A stretch of DNA of 64,000 bases. It comes from Henckelia pumila (lineage: Eukaryota > Streptophyta > Magnoliopsida > Lamiales > Gesneriaceae). The position numbers and the translations under genes were made by a program. Under the pieces are notes generated by a model. It was not told where the DNA came from, searched no databases, and worked only from the letters and a program-made list of their open reading frames with translations. Numbering within the stretch: position 1 is the stretch's first letter; each line of letters opens with the position of its first letter. This document shows positions 47,759 to 60,574 of this stretch, one piece after another. The stretch covers positions 4,960,001 to 5,024,000 of the forward strand of contig NC_133123.1 of NCBI RefSeq assembly GCF_033568475.1, in the 5' to 3' direction.

Positions 47759-50700
47759 ATGCCAATGATTTACTCTCCTCCATTGCTCCACTTCAACCCT
47801 CCAGTTAACCCGACCCGAATTCTCACCTCCATCCAGTACTGCGGCCAACCTGTGAGAACCTTACCCGGGTCGGGTATTGCTCCGGCCCGAAACCTCGCGG
47901 TCTCTACTCGAGTGCAATCGTTGGTACGCCAGTCTTCTTCTTACAACTTAACGGTTAATGATGAAGATTTTAATGTGGAGCTGGGGCGTTTGCTGGATAT
48001 TTTGCCGGAGGAGATGCGGCGGAGGGTGGCCGAGCATCCAGAGCGCCGATTTCTGATTGAGGTCGTCATGGACATGGGCCGGAAGCCATTGGCCAGGTTT
48101 CCGTCGGGGGATTACGTGTTGTCGGATCACCTGATAACTGCGGAGGATATTCAACGTGCTACTTCACAGGTAACTTGATACTTCTTCTTTTTTCGTTTTA
48201 TGCTTTTTTGGGTTTTCGGAGATTTTGATTTTTTGTTCTGGTAATCGCATGTCATTGATATATCTTGTGGACTTGACTTTGTTACGGGGGCAGTTCCTTC
48301 CCCTGGCTTTTCTTCTTCCTTTTCAGTTTTTACACTGATTTCGTTATTATTGATGTTGAACTTTTATTTTTTCTGGACATGTAGCTCAAGGCAAGAGTGA
48401 AGGGTTTTCTTTTCCTTACCACGGAACATATTATCGAAATATTACAGTTTGCTGACGCTGATCTTACTTGTTACAGATTGGTGATTTCGCAGTGGATAAT
48501 AGAGCAGGCATCAGCAGAACCTTGCACCGCATCAGTGCTATTAGAAATCGGAAAGGAGCCATAATTGGTTTAACTTGCCGAGTTGGTCGTGCAGTGTCAG
48601 GAAGTGCTAACTTATTGCGTGATTTAGTCAAGGAGGGTGCTTCCTTGTTACTTATTGGGCCTCCAGGAGTGGGAAAAACGACAATTATCAGGTCAGTACG
48701 TCCATCTTCCTCAGAAAGGTTTTTCTTTCCCTTTTAATACATTTAATTTATGTGCATGCAAATCCTTGGATTATCAGATGTTTTAGAACCTGCGTTTATC
48801 TCAATTGACTGATTGGAATTAACCATCAAATGGTATATATCTCTCAATGGTGAAGTTCTCAAGCGATCATCTGTGAGTTTCGTTTGCCCGTTCCTTGTGA
48901 GCTGTTTAAATTAAATGGATCATGCAGTTAACAGGTAATAATAGAAATGAACATACATGATCACAACAGTTGCTTTCTGCACTGTTGTTGTTGTTTGAAA
49001 GTTTATATTTTCTTTCAGAATTCAGACTACTGTAACTTTCTGATTTAAATACATTGCGTTACTTTTGTCGCGTAAGATGATTAGCCTCTTCTGATTCATC
49101 TCTTTTTCCGCCCATGCTATACAGCTAGGAAATGGGAAATCTTTTAGAGGCTATCAGTCTTTTGCTTACTTAAGAGCATCTGTACTCGATGTTGATTGTT
49201 GGTGATCAGTGATAGGGATCCACGTCATTTTGTTGGTGAACTTTTTCGTTAGTCAGATCAATGACCTTTTTCCAATATTTTATTTTCCTTAAAAGAAAAA
49301 ACTCTCTGAAGGAAGTGAATCATTGCACTTACTTTCCTCCTCTGACCCTCTTCTTTCTATCCATCTCTTTTTCGGGATTCCTTGTTGGAGGACTAAAATT
49401 GGTTTGGATTAAAATAGAATTCACTGAAAACTTTTTTGTTAGAATCGATGTCGTTATTAGGTAGAAATTAGAATGACGGGTCTTTGAAATTCTGCCTCGC
49501 ACTCCTATTAGATGGAAATTAGGACTGAACTTGGTATAGATTACGAATACAGATAGGTGTAATTAGTTGTCTTTGAAATTCTGCCATTCGCTCTTAAACA
49601 ATTGTAAAAATTACCAGCCAGTTTATCTATCTGATCCTAAACCAGTGCTTGGGATATTTCCATGTTTCATGGCAGAAAGTATGCTGGCACATGAACTTAA
49701 TATGCTTGAAGCAAATGCCAAATAGCAACTAATTCAGGAGAAATTTGCATACTAAGAATTTAGTTCAAACATGAAAATTTATGTTTGTTCTGCTCTTGCT
49801 TTTAAGGGACGTAGCTCGCATGCTAGCAAATGAGTATAAGAAACGTGTGATGATCGTTGACACCTCGAATGAAATTGGTGGCGATGGAGATATTCCTCAT
49901 GCCGGAATAGGCAATGCTCGTAGGATGCAAGTGCCACATTCGGATGTGCAACATAAGGTAATGAAATGTATTTTGGTTCTATGGCCTAGGAAACTAACAA
50001 GTCTGTTTGAAGAATATTTTTCACCTCGGCGCACTTGAATTTGATTTTGAGAGAAAGGGATATCTTAGGTCTACAAGGACTTTTCATAGACGTGTGTTCT
50101 TTCCTGTCTTGTGGTTGTCTAATCATTGATTCATGGACTTGGATTGACACATGCTTTCTTTCTTTCTTGTGGGAAGATGATGAACACACTTGTTTTTGAG
50201 AGACATACTGATACAGTTTGCTAATTCATTAGGATGTCAAAATTCTGGATCAAAACTATTTAGCTCAGTTTGTGAAAATTTGATGAAATGTATTATCTCA
50301 ACTGCCACTTGGATTTTCTTTCAATATAATGTGATTTTAGTAAAATGTAGCAATGAGAGTGCTAAAATTTTCATTTGTTGAATTGTTGTGAGAATTGGAA
50401 GCAGAATTGGAAGCATGCGTTTTGGATAAAGCTTGTTTAAATTAAAGGATGAACGGCATCCCAAGCTGACGAGCTTTTATAAGTTTAGAAAACGGGAGCA
50501 CACTGTAACTGATAACCACATGAATGTAACTGATAACCACATGAATGAATTCATATGCAAAGGCTTTGTTTTCTTCATTCTGCCGTACTCTGCATATCTG
50601 TAGAGTTCAAACGTTATATTTTCTAAATGGCAGTTTTCTTGGACACTAAAGTATTTTAGCAGAGATAACATTTGAATATTTCTGTATTTCATAGGTGCTG

Positions 50701-53614
50701 ATAGAAGCTGTTGAAAATCATATGCCCCAAGTAATTGTGATTGATGAAATCGGCACAAAACTTGAAGCTTTGGCTGCAAGTACTATTGCACAACGTGGAA
50801 TTCAGCTAGTTGCAACTGCTCATGGAGTGACTATTGAAAATTTAGTGATGAATCCTGCTTTGGAGATGCTTGTTGGAGGAGTGCAGGTAATCTCTGATGA
50901 ACTTGAAGGAAAATATGCCTGTCTTCTGTTGATGCCTATGATTTGGCTACCATCAAGTGGTAGAAACCTGATCAGAATTTCACAGGAAAATATCAGGGAC
51001 CACAAGAAAATGGGATATCCTGTAGTTTTGTTGTGAATTTCTGTTGACAAATGTAGAATGGTGTTTTAAATGATTTCTGATGGAATCATGGATGGGAATT
51101 CCTACTTATTTGTTCATACGGATGTTTGAGGTGATAAGCTAACTAACTATTGAGTATTGACGAATCTGGAATTCGGCTAGTTGCAACTGTTTCTTTTTCC
51201 TTCCTATGAGGACACTTCATACGTGTCTGCAGTCCTCCAACCACCATATAATTGAAAAATAAAGTTAATTCCCAACCCACTTTATCAGAAGCTTGTAGAA
51301 TTTTTGTCTATGCCCACTGCCTTTTGCTATTTTTGTATGCTTACTTTTAGCAAACATGATTGAAAGGCCAGACAATATTGTTGTTGAAAATTATAATTGC
51401 ATAGTTTTAGATTAGTTTCAGGCACATAGTATGTGTATATACAATGTTGATGAAGTTTGCTTAAGTAGTAATGGATGAGCCAGAGTTACAAAATCTTTCT
51501 TTGTTTCGGTACAATGTCACATTATCCCTACTGTTTCCCCAGAGTGTGACGTTAGGAGATGAGGAGGCAAATCGAAGGGGTGTTCAAAAGACTGTGCTGG
51601 AGAGAAAAGGACCTTCAACTTTTAGTTGCGGGGTGGAGATAATTTCTAAGACAGAGTTACGAGTCCATTGTAATTTAGAAGCAACAGTAGATGCTATACT
51701 TTCAGGTTTTTTTTGGTTTCATTGTTTCAAAAATGTTCATTGTTACTTTTTACATTTTAGGTTTATGGTACCATCTTATATGTGTTGCTATTGCTGTTTT
51801 GATTTTATAGGCCGTAATCCTAGGTTCGAGTTTCGGAAGATAAATCTTGGAGATGCAGTTGAATCAGGGTTAATAAATTTTAACTCATCTGAAACACAAG
51901 GACAAAGTAGGATTCAACATAAGCCAGATCTGACTGATGTTACACCTTTCTCTGAGGACATGGTCTCAGAAGAGATTTCTGGTGAAGACAAAGATGGTCT
52001 CCGTATATTTCTTTATGGGGTAAGAATCATTAAAATTATTGTGTGAAATCCTTGTCATACGTGGAACTTATACTGCGAGCAGCTATTATAGATATCAGAA
52101 GCAAGTATGGTTCAAGGTATGAAACAGTTGAAGATAGATGGCAACTTTGAATATACCGACAACATGAGTGAAGCGGATATGTTGATTGCATTACAGTCCA
52201 AGTTCAAGAAGAACTCTCGGCTTCAAGCTGCTGCTAGATCTCGAGGCATTCCCACTTATATCTGTAAGGTGGTGATAAAAAAAGAGATTATGTAGTTTTT
52301 TCTGTTTTTTTTCTTGCGACACACAACAATGGTTACAGCTGAAACTTAAGTAAAAACCTGATTCTTATCTCAACTCCTGCCATTTTTCTCTGGTAAAGCA
52401 CTTCTAACTCCTCTCTGTCTTTTGTTTGGATTGTTTGTGATTTTTCTTCTCCTTCTCTTTCTATCTTAGACAAGCTCGTTGGCTCAGCTAACCAAGACAA
52501 TAGTGTCTTTCATATCTGATTTTGCCGATGGTATTGAAATGTTCGAATCTGAGGCCAAGACAAATGAGTCAGAGAAAATGGACGCTCTGGAGGTAAACTA
52601 AATTTCTGTTCCCTGAATTTACCTAGCTACATGCATGTGTTGGTGAATTATGATAAAGCTTGTTTCTGATTGTTATGTTCACAACTGAAGTCTTCTTCTA
52701 TAAAAGAATTGTTCCTAGGAAATAGGAAAGGATAAGTTTTGGCTTCTACTGAAATTGATATTTGGTGGGTTGAAAATGTGAGTCAAATCCAACAAACCTA
52801 AATCAAGTTGGTCGTTTCCTTAAACATCAAGAATTTTATGCAGAAAATCAATCTCGATATGTTTCTAAAAAAGATGACAAATGGTAAGGTAAACTATTCT
52901 TTATGGCTCTGACTGGAAATTTAGTTACAGTATGATAGAATAAATTTTAGATATCTGGCAACAATATTCATTGCCTTGTGGATCAGACAATCAGTAATTC
53001 AGTATTGTAAAATACCGATGAGCATTCTTTCCTGTAGGTCATAAGGTGTTCAAGTAAAATGATGACTGAAGTTTATATGCATGAGAAGTGACTGGTGCTT
53101 TGTGCTGAGTTTTGAAAATATAGAGTACAATAACACATGTTAGCAACACGCACAGGGACAAAAGGGTTTCCTGTGCTATGGCTGTATTAATCATGTACAC
53201 TTGTAATCTATAAACAATGAAGTTTATTCATTGCACAAGATCACATTTTTTAATGGTCGTAGATGTACCTTTGTTGACTCAGCAATTTGATGATTTCATG
53301 TTTAGGAAGCAAGAATCGCAATTGAGCAAGTAGTGATTCCAAAAGGGGAACCTGTAGATCTACTTCCCCGCCCATCAAATATCTTGTTGCTTCAGAAGGA
53401 TCTTATTCGTAAATTCAAGCTTCCATCAGTAAGAGTTGAATCTGAGACTGGTGTACGGATGCGAATCCTCCCTTTACAAAGTAAAATAGATGATGATATC
53501 CCTGAAAGTGAGGATGATGATGATGCTAACGACATTGGGCTGTCACATGGAATACATGATGAAACCAATGGGTCGATCTTCTTTGTTGATAGATTACCGT
53601 TCCTCCCTGACTAG
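47759..53614 (+). CDS. SPD1: Plastid AAA ATPase, Ycf45/SEEDLING PLASTID DEVELOPMENT 1-like
   Basis: Nine exons: 47759-48169, 48477-48691, 49807-49957, 50695-50886, 51543-51705, 51811-52019, 52092-52268, 52470-52592 and 53306-53614; all phases fit, 649 residues. A transit-peptide-like N-terminus of about 65 residues is followed by a conserved [17 protein letters not shown] region, Walker [10 protein letters not shown] (198-206), Walker B VIVIDE (272-277), VATAHG, and a C-terminal R3H-like segment ([19 protein letters not shown]) with an acidic tail. SPD1 of Arabidopsis is needed for plastid development in seedlings; Ycf45 is its cyanobacterial and algal-plastid relative. The residue after GT in DEIGTKLEA (K281) is Glu in relatives as I remember them. 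Confidence 0.93.
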
Positions 53615-56600
53615 AATGAGAGCTGCTTTTGACCCTATCTTTAGATCAAAGCAGAGGACCACAAGAACACAGGTTTGGATTACTTTTGTATGTATCAGCT
53701 GGTCTCTTCGGTATTCCAAATCTTTATGGTCCACGTCTCCTTTTTCCGACCATTTTCTGATAAATGACTGTATTTTTCGGCCAGACTCCATTTAACATGC
53801 AATTCTTCATTTTTTGCTAACATCTTAAATTGGTTCTTTTCCATTAGTCAGTTTATGAAAATTGTTTCTTATAATTTGAATAGCTTCCTTGCAAACTAAA
53901 TTTTCAAGCCGCTAAATTCTGTGTATATGTTCCTCTCGAGTTGTTCTGTTATGACTTATGAGTATCCTTCATCAACTCACAAAAATCATGTAATGGTTTG
54001 TAAGTTTGACATACTTCACAACCCAAGTCTTTTGAGTTAGTTTCTTGTAGTAGAGGTAAGTTTTACTTGTTATGTTCCAATGAAAATTGACAGTGGAAAG
54101 GGTGATACGAGAAAGTTTACATTTTGCAATCTTAATGATGCTTACTATAGTTACGTAATGGGCTGAATTACGACACATACTCATTAAAAAAAACCCGAAA
54201 GGATTGTCGGTTTGACCAGTGAGAACAAACATTGCTAGTTTTATAAATCCAGTTTCATTTCAGTTTATGTGTACCGGACTTAAATTGGTATCATCTGCTT
54301 CTGAAGACAATTTTAAGTAACTGGATGAGCATAGTATGGCTTGAGCCACACACTACGTAAAGAAATGGAGTACTTTTTCAGTGTTAGTTTGAATGTGCTA
54401 AATCTAATCAAGTCTGACTTAAGTTCATTTATTTTATTCTTAGTTGGTGCTCTCATTTGTCTCAATTGAATCATTATGTGGGAGTATTAATTTGTTTGTA
54501 TCCTAATAGTCAAATCTTTTTAAGGAGTCTAATTGAATGTGTGTATTCAAAAGTAAAGCCAAAGGATAACATTATTATATTTTCTTTGAGAGCTGCATCA
54601 TTTTATTCATTCTCCATGCTAATTTCATTGAGCTTTGATAATACCTGTATAGACACGAAGAATCAGCTATGGATGCAAGATTTACGATAACAGAGGTTAC
54701 TTAGTTTTAAAACAGAAATATACACGTGAAATTTGGATTACAGTCCCCGGAAAGCCCTGTTCGCCCGCAACGATGATGGTCATCGTCACTTGAATTAACC
54801 ATAAGTGATAAAGTTGGGCATTGTTTTTATACCCTTGGGTAATAGTCATTTCTGTGGTGGGGCTGCCACATTACACGGGTTTTTGTGGATTGTATAGGAA
54901 GATTGATGCCAACATGGGAGACCAACTCCGCAATCAGTTGAAAATTGTTTAGCCAGAGCCAGCTTCACAATTTTCCTGTTTTTTAAAATTGCGCGCATTC
55001 GTACTAGCTTTCCATGTCAACTGTTAGCCCCTTCCCCCAAATGTTCTGTCCCTCGACTAAATTTCCACGGCTCATGAACTTCTCAACGAGTCAAGTTCAT
55101 CTACATGATTGTTTTGATTATGAAGATTCCTCAACATTGCAATTCTAGATTATGCAGTACCTTGCATTTTCTAGATTCAGTGAGCTTGAACTTTTTTAGG
55201 TAAAACCCATCCTCCAGATAGTGTGTGTATATCGTTTCACTTGTAAAAATTTATTTTAGGGTCATGTATTGCTCATCTTTCCAACAGAAATAAAATTTTT
55301 AAAAAAATGAATACCATTTAAAGATATTGATTGTCCAAGATTAGTTAAATGGATGTTTGTGGCCTGTAATCAATATTTATATCAATTCCTTTTTAGGTGG
55401 TGGGAAAGCAAAGGTCGGCATCACCATTAATATCCGTACGACGCTGAGGTTGCTTGAAATGCCATGTGATTTGTTAAAGATGCACTTTTGGAGACTTATT
55501 TCATTTCTTTAGTCACTCTTGTGTATATTGTAAATCTGACGTATTGTTATCATGTGAATATTTAAGTAATGAAACCTTCGTTTGGTTCAATTCCAAGTTG
55601 TGGCTGTGATAGGTGCTCGTGGAAAAATTTGTTTGATCGGGTTTTCTTTTCTGAGAACATGGTGAACCCATAAATTTTTGTAATTTTGTTAAGGTTTGGT
55701 AGGCTTGACGGCATAGTATATTTTATATTGGACAATTGGTTTACAAATGAAGTAGAATTGTAGAAATAGTAAATTCTATTACTCGTTTCATGTTGTTGCA
55801 CTTAATAGTAAAAGTGCAAAAGCTTTTTAGAGCACTCATCTTTTGTATCTAAACAAATGACATGAGAGATTGATTAGTTTAATTTTAACATTGTCACCTT
55901 AGCTGTCATCCAATATTTATGGTGTGGAACTAATGGGTATTTTTATTAGTTTTTTTTTTTTTTTTTGTCTCTGTTGAACTGCTCCCTTTTGACTCTTGGG
56001 ACGCCAGGAACCTTTATAAACAATCGGTTTGCTGTAGTGTTATTTATATATGACGCTAGTGTCGAGGGAACTTTTAGCCGTTCCACGTAAATTCCTTTAA
56101 CTCTGAACTATTTGCCATCTGATTCTGAGTTTGGCCGTCAAAATATGTTTCTTTGTGGTACCACGGGGCACGTGTAACTATCCCTAGGGTCAAGGTCGAA
56201 GTAGAACATCTTTGGAAAGAAGGGTATTCCACAAAAAATGAGAAATTAGGAAATGAAGTATCCATATGATATCTGCAAGAATTTGGAAGTGCCTTTCTGA
56301 AGTGTTTTGTTCCAATTAGTAGAACTGAAATTGGATGATGTTCACCAATAGATCAAAAGGTAATAGGTGTGTGGATGTAGTGGCCTTTGTTTTTATGTAG
56401 TTTACTCACAAAAGCTAATCCTAAGAGAAGCCAAACTTAGGTTAGATTCTCGCCTTTACATGCAACCCTTGGCACATAGAAACAAACACAAGTGAAATCA
56501 TGACCCTGTAGGATATCTTGGCTTTGGATTATTGCAGAAAGGAAGCTTGGGATTTGAAGCCAATATATAAGCTTCATGACCTCAAGAGCTGCAAGAAGCC

Positions 56601-58250
56601 AAACAACTCTGACTAGGCATGTTGGTGAAAATTTTGATGGCTGCCATATATCATATTGTTTTATAAGAAGTGTGTACGTAATATTTCCTACTGGCTATAC
56701 ATTCTTTCTCTGTGTTTGGATATACAATTGATAACGAGAGGGTACTCCATATGTGGCTGTCTGACTAGCTAATATTCGTTACATACATGTAGTGAATGAT
56801 GATGCTCTATATACCATTTGAATTTGATTAGAAATTGACAGTAAACATCAAACTTTGGCATGTCTTAGAGAATGTGCAGAAGAATAGTTTTGAGCTTGTT
56901 GGAGTCGGAGTTGAGGAGATATGGAGATGTAAAGGTTTAAATTTTTGTACAAGTTTTGAAAAACTGAACTTTGATACACTTCACGTTTGAATCAGAAATG
57001 TTCCATCCACCTGACTAGAGCGCAAATGCTTTTTATTTTTGGAAGGCAAATCTTACTTGGAAGTATATTAGGTGGATGCTTGAATCTCATCACATGATAT
57101 ATTGCCCTTTGAATGGACTCATCCTACCAAAGCTGGTGTCCCTAGAATCATTTATTTCAATTTCTAACCTAACTTCATCTATATGCTGTATTGATTTAAG
57201 TGTTGGTCTTCAGTACGACGGTCTTACAAATCTATATTCGTGAGATATGTTGTCCGAATCTATATTTGAAGCATAAAAATGTGATACTTTTAACATAAAA
57301 AATAATATTTTTCTCGAGTCTTGTCGAAGAAAAAATCTGTCAAACAAAATTAATATATAAAACGATTTCATAAAAGTTTTTGTGTTGATTTAAATGTCGT
57401 ATGTTCATGCATGACATTTCTAATCACATTCCACGGCCTCGGATTCCACACATTTCTCATCTCTGTGATGATAGTCAAGAATGAAACCATCGGTAAACCT
57501 CAAATCTCTAAGGTTGTGTTTGAAAACAAGAATTTGAAGTTATGGATGTCAAATTCATTTGATTGTTTGGATGAATTTATAGTGGATGGATTTGATATAC
57601 ATCAATTACTAATCCGTGTAGAGGCAATGATAATTATGATGAGTTAGAAATGCATTCAGAATACTGTCATTTCAAATACATTCTTCAAATCTCTTGTCAA
57701 ATCAAATCCTCTCATCAAAACGCAATACGCAATATTCGCCGCACAAAAACTCAATGATTTCACATATCTTTCTCTCAATATGACCTTTTTCGTTTTTCTT
57801 TTCAGTGCATATTTATATATGAACCAGGCCCGGGCACATGCTGCACCGGATGAAGCGTGTGGGTCCCGTACCCAATGAAGGGCAAATGCTGCACCGGGTG
57901 AAGCACACTCGGTGTAGCATAGCCCCAGCCTATGAACCACATCAGCATAATTATCTTAAACGAGATCAAAAATGTTTTTCAATCCATCCATTTTTGTGTT
58001 TTCACAGTAGGCAACGTGTACGTGATTGGGTTTTGTTCACCGGGAATACATTGTGGAGAAGGAAATCAAACAACCTTTAATCCCCGTCGGCGATTGAATA
58101 TATATATCCATATTTTGAGGTTAAAGACTTTTAAATATAATCCTAATGGGAAAGTTGCTTGCCATCATTATTTATAGATATACATAATCTCCACTATAAT
58201 TGCCCTATTTGCCCCCCTATAACTAAAATATATTATCGTTTGTGATCATA
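53615..58250. other. SPD1 3' region and spacer to the CLE gene
   Basis: The first ~60 bases are SPD1 3' UTR. A good acceptor (ctttttag, 55389-55396) followed by less AT-rich sequence suggests a possible 3' UTR intron ending there, with the transcript ending near 55560. From 55560 to 58250 I see no gene. About 57200-57390 is a decayed copy of a dispersed repeat. About 57510-57730 begins ggttgtgtttgaaaac and may be a MITE. A 50-bp imperfect duplication (atgctgcaccgg) lies at about 57836-57900. Confidence 0.45.
57200..57390. repeat. Decayed dispersed repeat (same type as 59550-59705)
   Basis: gacggtcttacaaatctata, a central cataaaaaataatattttt and a final tttcataaaagtttttgtg follow the same order as in the copy at 59550-59705. 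Probably an old MITE; borders uncertain. Confidence 0.45.
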
Positions 58251-58257
58251 TGAACTC

Positions 58258-58265
58258 TATATAAA
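58258..58265 (+). promoter_or_regulatory. TATA box of the CLE gene
   Basis: TATATAAA about 95-110 bases before the candidate start codons, a usual spacing for a short plant gene. Confidence 0.65.
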
Positions 58266-58354
58266 CCAACTCCTCATGCCTTAACATTTCTACCTTCACA
58301 CACTAGATTCTCTATACTTCATTCTTTCAGTCAGTGCCTCGAGCCATTTGTTTG

Positions 58355-58591
58355 ATGCATGTCACATTGATGGCCAGTTTAAAATTGTTGGTGTGTTTGA
58401 TGTTGGTCGCATTTTCAATCGTCTGCGAGTCGCGCTCTCTTCGTCCATCCGTCCCCCACCGGAAGGGGCAGTCATTGCTCCGGAGTGGGCAAGAGATCAT
58501 TAAAGCGAGATTGGAGAGAATTGATAGTGCTGAGAATTTGTACGAAACTAATCGGATTAGTCCTGGTGGACCTGACCCTAAACATCATTAA
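58355..58591 (+). CDS. CLE signalling peptide precursor (CLE1-7 type)
   Basis: A single-exon precursor of 78 residues from the first ATG (58355), or 73 from the in-frame ATG at 58370. The second start (MASLKLLVCLMLVAF) gives the cleaner signal peptide and may be the real one. A variable basic middle is followed by the 12-residue CLE motif RISPGGPDPKHH at the extreme C-terminus (58553-58588), directly before the stop. The motif is closest to Arabidopsis CLE1-CLE7 (RLSPGGPDPRHH and similar). The mature, probably hydroxylated peptide would be secreted and perceived by CLV1/BAM-type receptor kinases; CLE1-7 relatives are linked to nitrogen status and root growth. No other gene lies within 3 kb. 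Confidence 0.93.
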   Translation: MHVTLMASLKLLVCLMLVAFSIVCESRSLRPSVPHRKGQSLLRSGQEIIKARLERIDSAENLYETNRISPGGPDPKHH

Positions 58592-59909
58592 TTAGCAGTG
58601 CAAATGCACATGCGCAAGGGAAAGTATTTTGTGTGATTTTAATTTTATCGAGTAAAAAAAAAAAGTAGAGTTTAAAGTCTTGTTGTATGGAGGAGGAGAT
58701 GTTGGAACTTTGAAGAGTCTTTGTTTATGCTTATGTTTTGATTAATTTTCACTCGTTACTTTTGTTTTCGTGAGTGTTTATTTCTTTTAACGGAAATATT
58801 TAATATTTCGGTGTAGTTACTTGTTTTTTTATTTTTTATTTTAGTCGGTCAACTTTTCAAATATTGACATTAATATGATAACTTATGAATTTCGATTATT
58901 TTGGTCTCTTTAACATGAGAATTTCGATTTTCGCCTAAAATCGTTAATTAAGTGGTGGCTAAAGCACATTTTAGAATTATATATATGATGGTTGAATTTT
59001 TCTCGTGGAATACAAATAACTTGTAAAGTTTGTTTGACTTTTTTTTATATATATATTAAGTTGGTTTCAATAAATTGACTTCCATTCAATATCAACTTCA
59101 AATTTTCGGACACATCAGATTTAGTCACCAAATTAAAATTAAACATTTCGACGATAAATGGACCAAAATTCAGAAGTTCTTCAATCAAAACCAAAAATAT
59201 AAAAATCGGTTAACCAATATAAAAAAGGACAAGTTACTAGACTGAAAAAGTTATTTTCCCTTTAATTAATGCATGTAGTGTGCGATTGCGACCTAATATT
59301 GCATCGAGTGAATTCTTTACATATAAAGTTTCTCCTGTTGTACACATTTCTTTTAGATTTAGGGAAAAAAGATTAAAAAATAAAAAAATAAAAAAAAACA
59401 AGCGACAACTCCAACTATTAAATCATCATTTCTTGGGACACTATTTTATCCACGCGGCATAATAGGTGATATTTCTGCATGCAAGGGTTAAACGGGAAAA
59501 CCATTAGATGAGTTCCGCATATATTTTTTCGAGCATTATTTTATGAGACAGTTTCATACGAAAAACGGGTCAGTCTTATTCATATTTATAATAATAAATA
59601 ATATTTTTGACATAACATGTAATAATTTTTAATGGATAATCCATATAAGAGATTCGTTTAAAAAAATTACTTTTAAGACCATTTCATAAGAGTTTTTGTC
59701 ATATTTTTATTGAAAATCTTTTTTTTAATCATCCATGCTTTTTATTTTTTTAGATTCAATAGTTGAAATTGTCACACTAATCATATGAAATCCACTCTAT
59801 TTGTATTTTTTAAAAAAATGGGTTTTCATGCAAGGTTATGACGGACGTAATTTACACATTGGAGTAAGAAACCTTATGAATAAAATCATATATTAATCTT
59901 CTAGTGTGT
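58592..59909. other. Spacer between CLE and the solo LTR
   Basis: CLE 3' UTR, then AT-rich sequence with no gene. It contains the dispersed repeat listed at 59550-59705. The short ORF near 59280 is low-complexity. Confidence 0.6.
59550..59705. repeat. Dispersed MITE-like repeat
   Basis: Begins tatgagacagtttcatacga and ends agaccatttcataagagttt, an imperfect inverted repeat around an AT-rich centre with ggataatccatataagagat. Resembles a repeat common in asterid genomes with gagacggtctcac ends. The family name is not certain. Confidence 0.5.
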
Positions 59910-60574
59910 TGATATCCTAATAGAGATAACCCGGGGCTTTCGATGAGCCGATGGTCCAGGGTACCCGAAAGGTCCCGAACGACCGGGTAATCAAGGGAGT
60001 CCGGGAAAAACCCGGAAACCGGGTACACGCAAACAAGCTCCCGGGAGACGAGAGGAGGAAAGGGTTAAGTGGGGCCAGACTTTTTATTTTAAGGGTCAGG
60101 AAGTTGCCACGTTTACCTTGAGTGTATCAGGCTCTTATTACGGATCAAATCATTGCTAATCACGTTTCAACGGTATGAGTTCTCCCGAAAGTTACGGAGT
60201 GTCTAATCACATGTGGTAACTGTCACATCGCATTAAAGACTGTCAGTTAGCCCATATCATGTAATCATTAATAACCCAAGCCGACGTGTATAAATATCAG
60301 GCTCCTGCGCATGGACAAGGTACGTTATTATCACCTATCACTATTCTCTCTCACACACTCACTTTCTCTAAAAATTATTAAGCCCACTCCATACATCTTA
60401 ACCTGACTTAAGATCGGAGTGGCGACGCCGGAAACCCTTCCGGCTCCCCCACTTACGAGTTTCTTTGTTTCCTAGCGTGTAGATCGCATCCAAGGCGGGA
60501 CAAATGAGCTTGCTGGAATTTCACCCGAGTACTCTGCCCATCACCCGTAAACCCATTTTATGATAATCGCATCA
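59910..60574 (+). mobile_element. Solo LTR, Tat-type Ty3/gypsy (about 665 bp)
   Basis: A GC-richer island in AT-rich spacer, beginning TGATATCC and ending CGCATCA. It has a TATA box TATAAATA at 60289-60296 and, after it, cgacgccggaaacccttccgg. The LTR of the Tat element at 9436-10096, read on its own strand, has the same order of TATAAATACCAGG and a ccggaacaccttccggcccc block, and nearly the same length. No internal region lies next to it, so it is most likely a solo LTR left by recombination. No clear 5-bp target duplication; the ends are uncertain by some bases. Confidence 0.65.

Noticed and set aside
57656-57940. Minus-strand ORF of 94 residues
   Set aside because: Overlaps a possible MITE and a 50-bp duplication; no recognisable domain or gene context.
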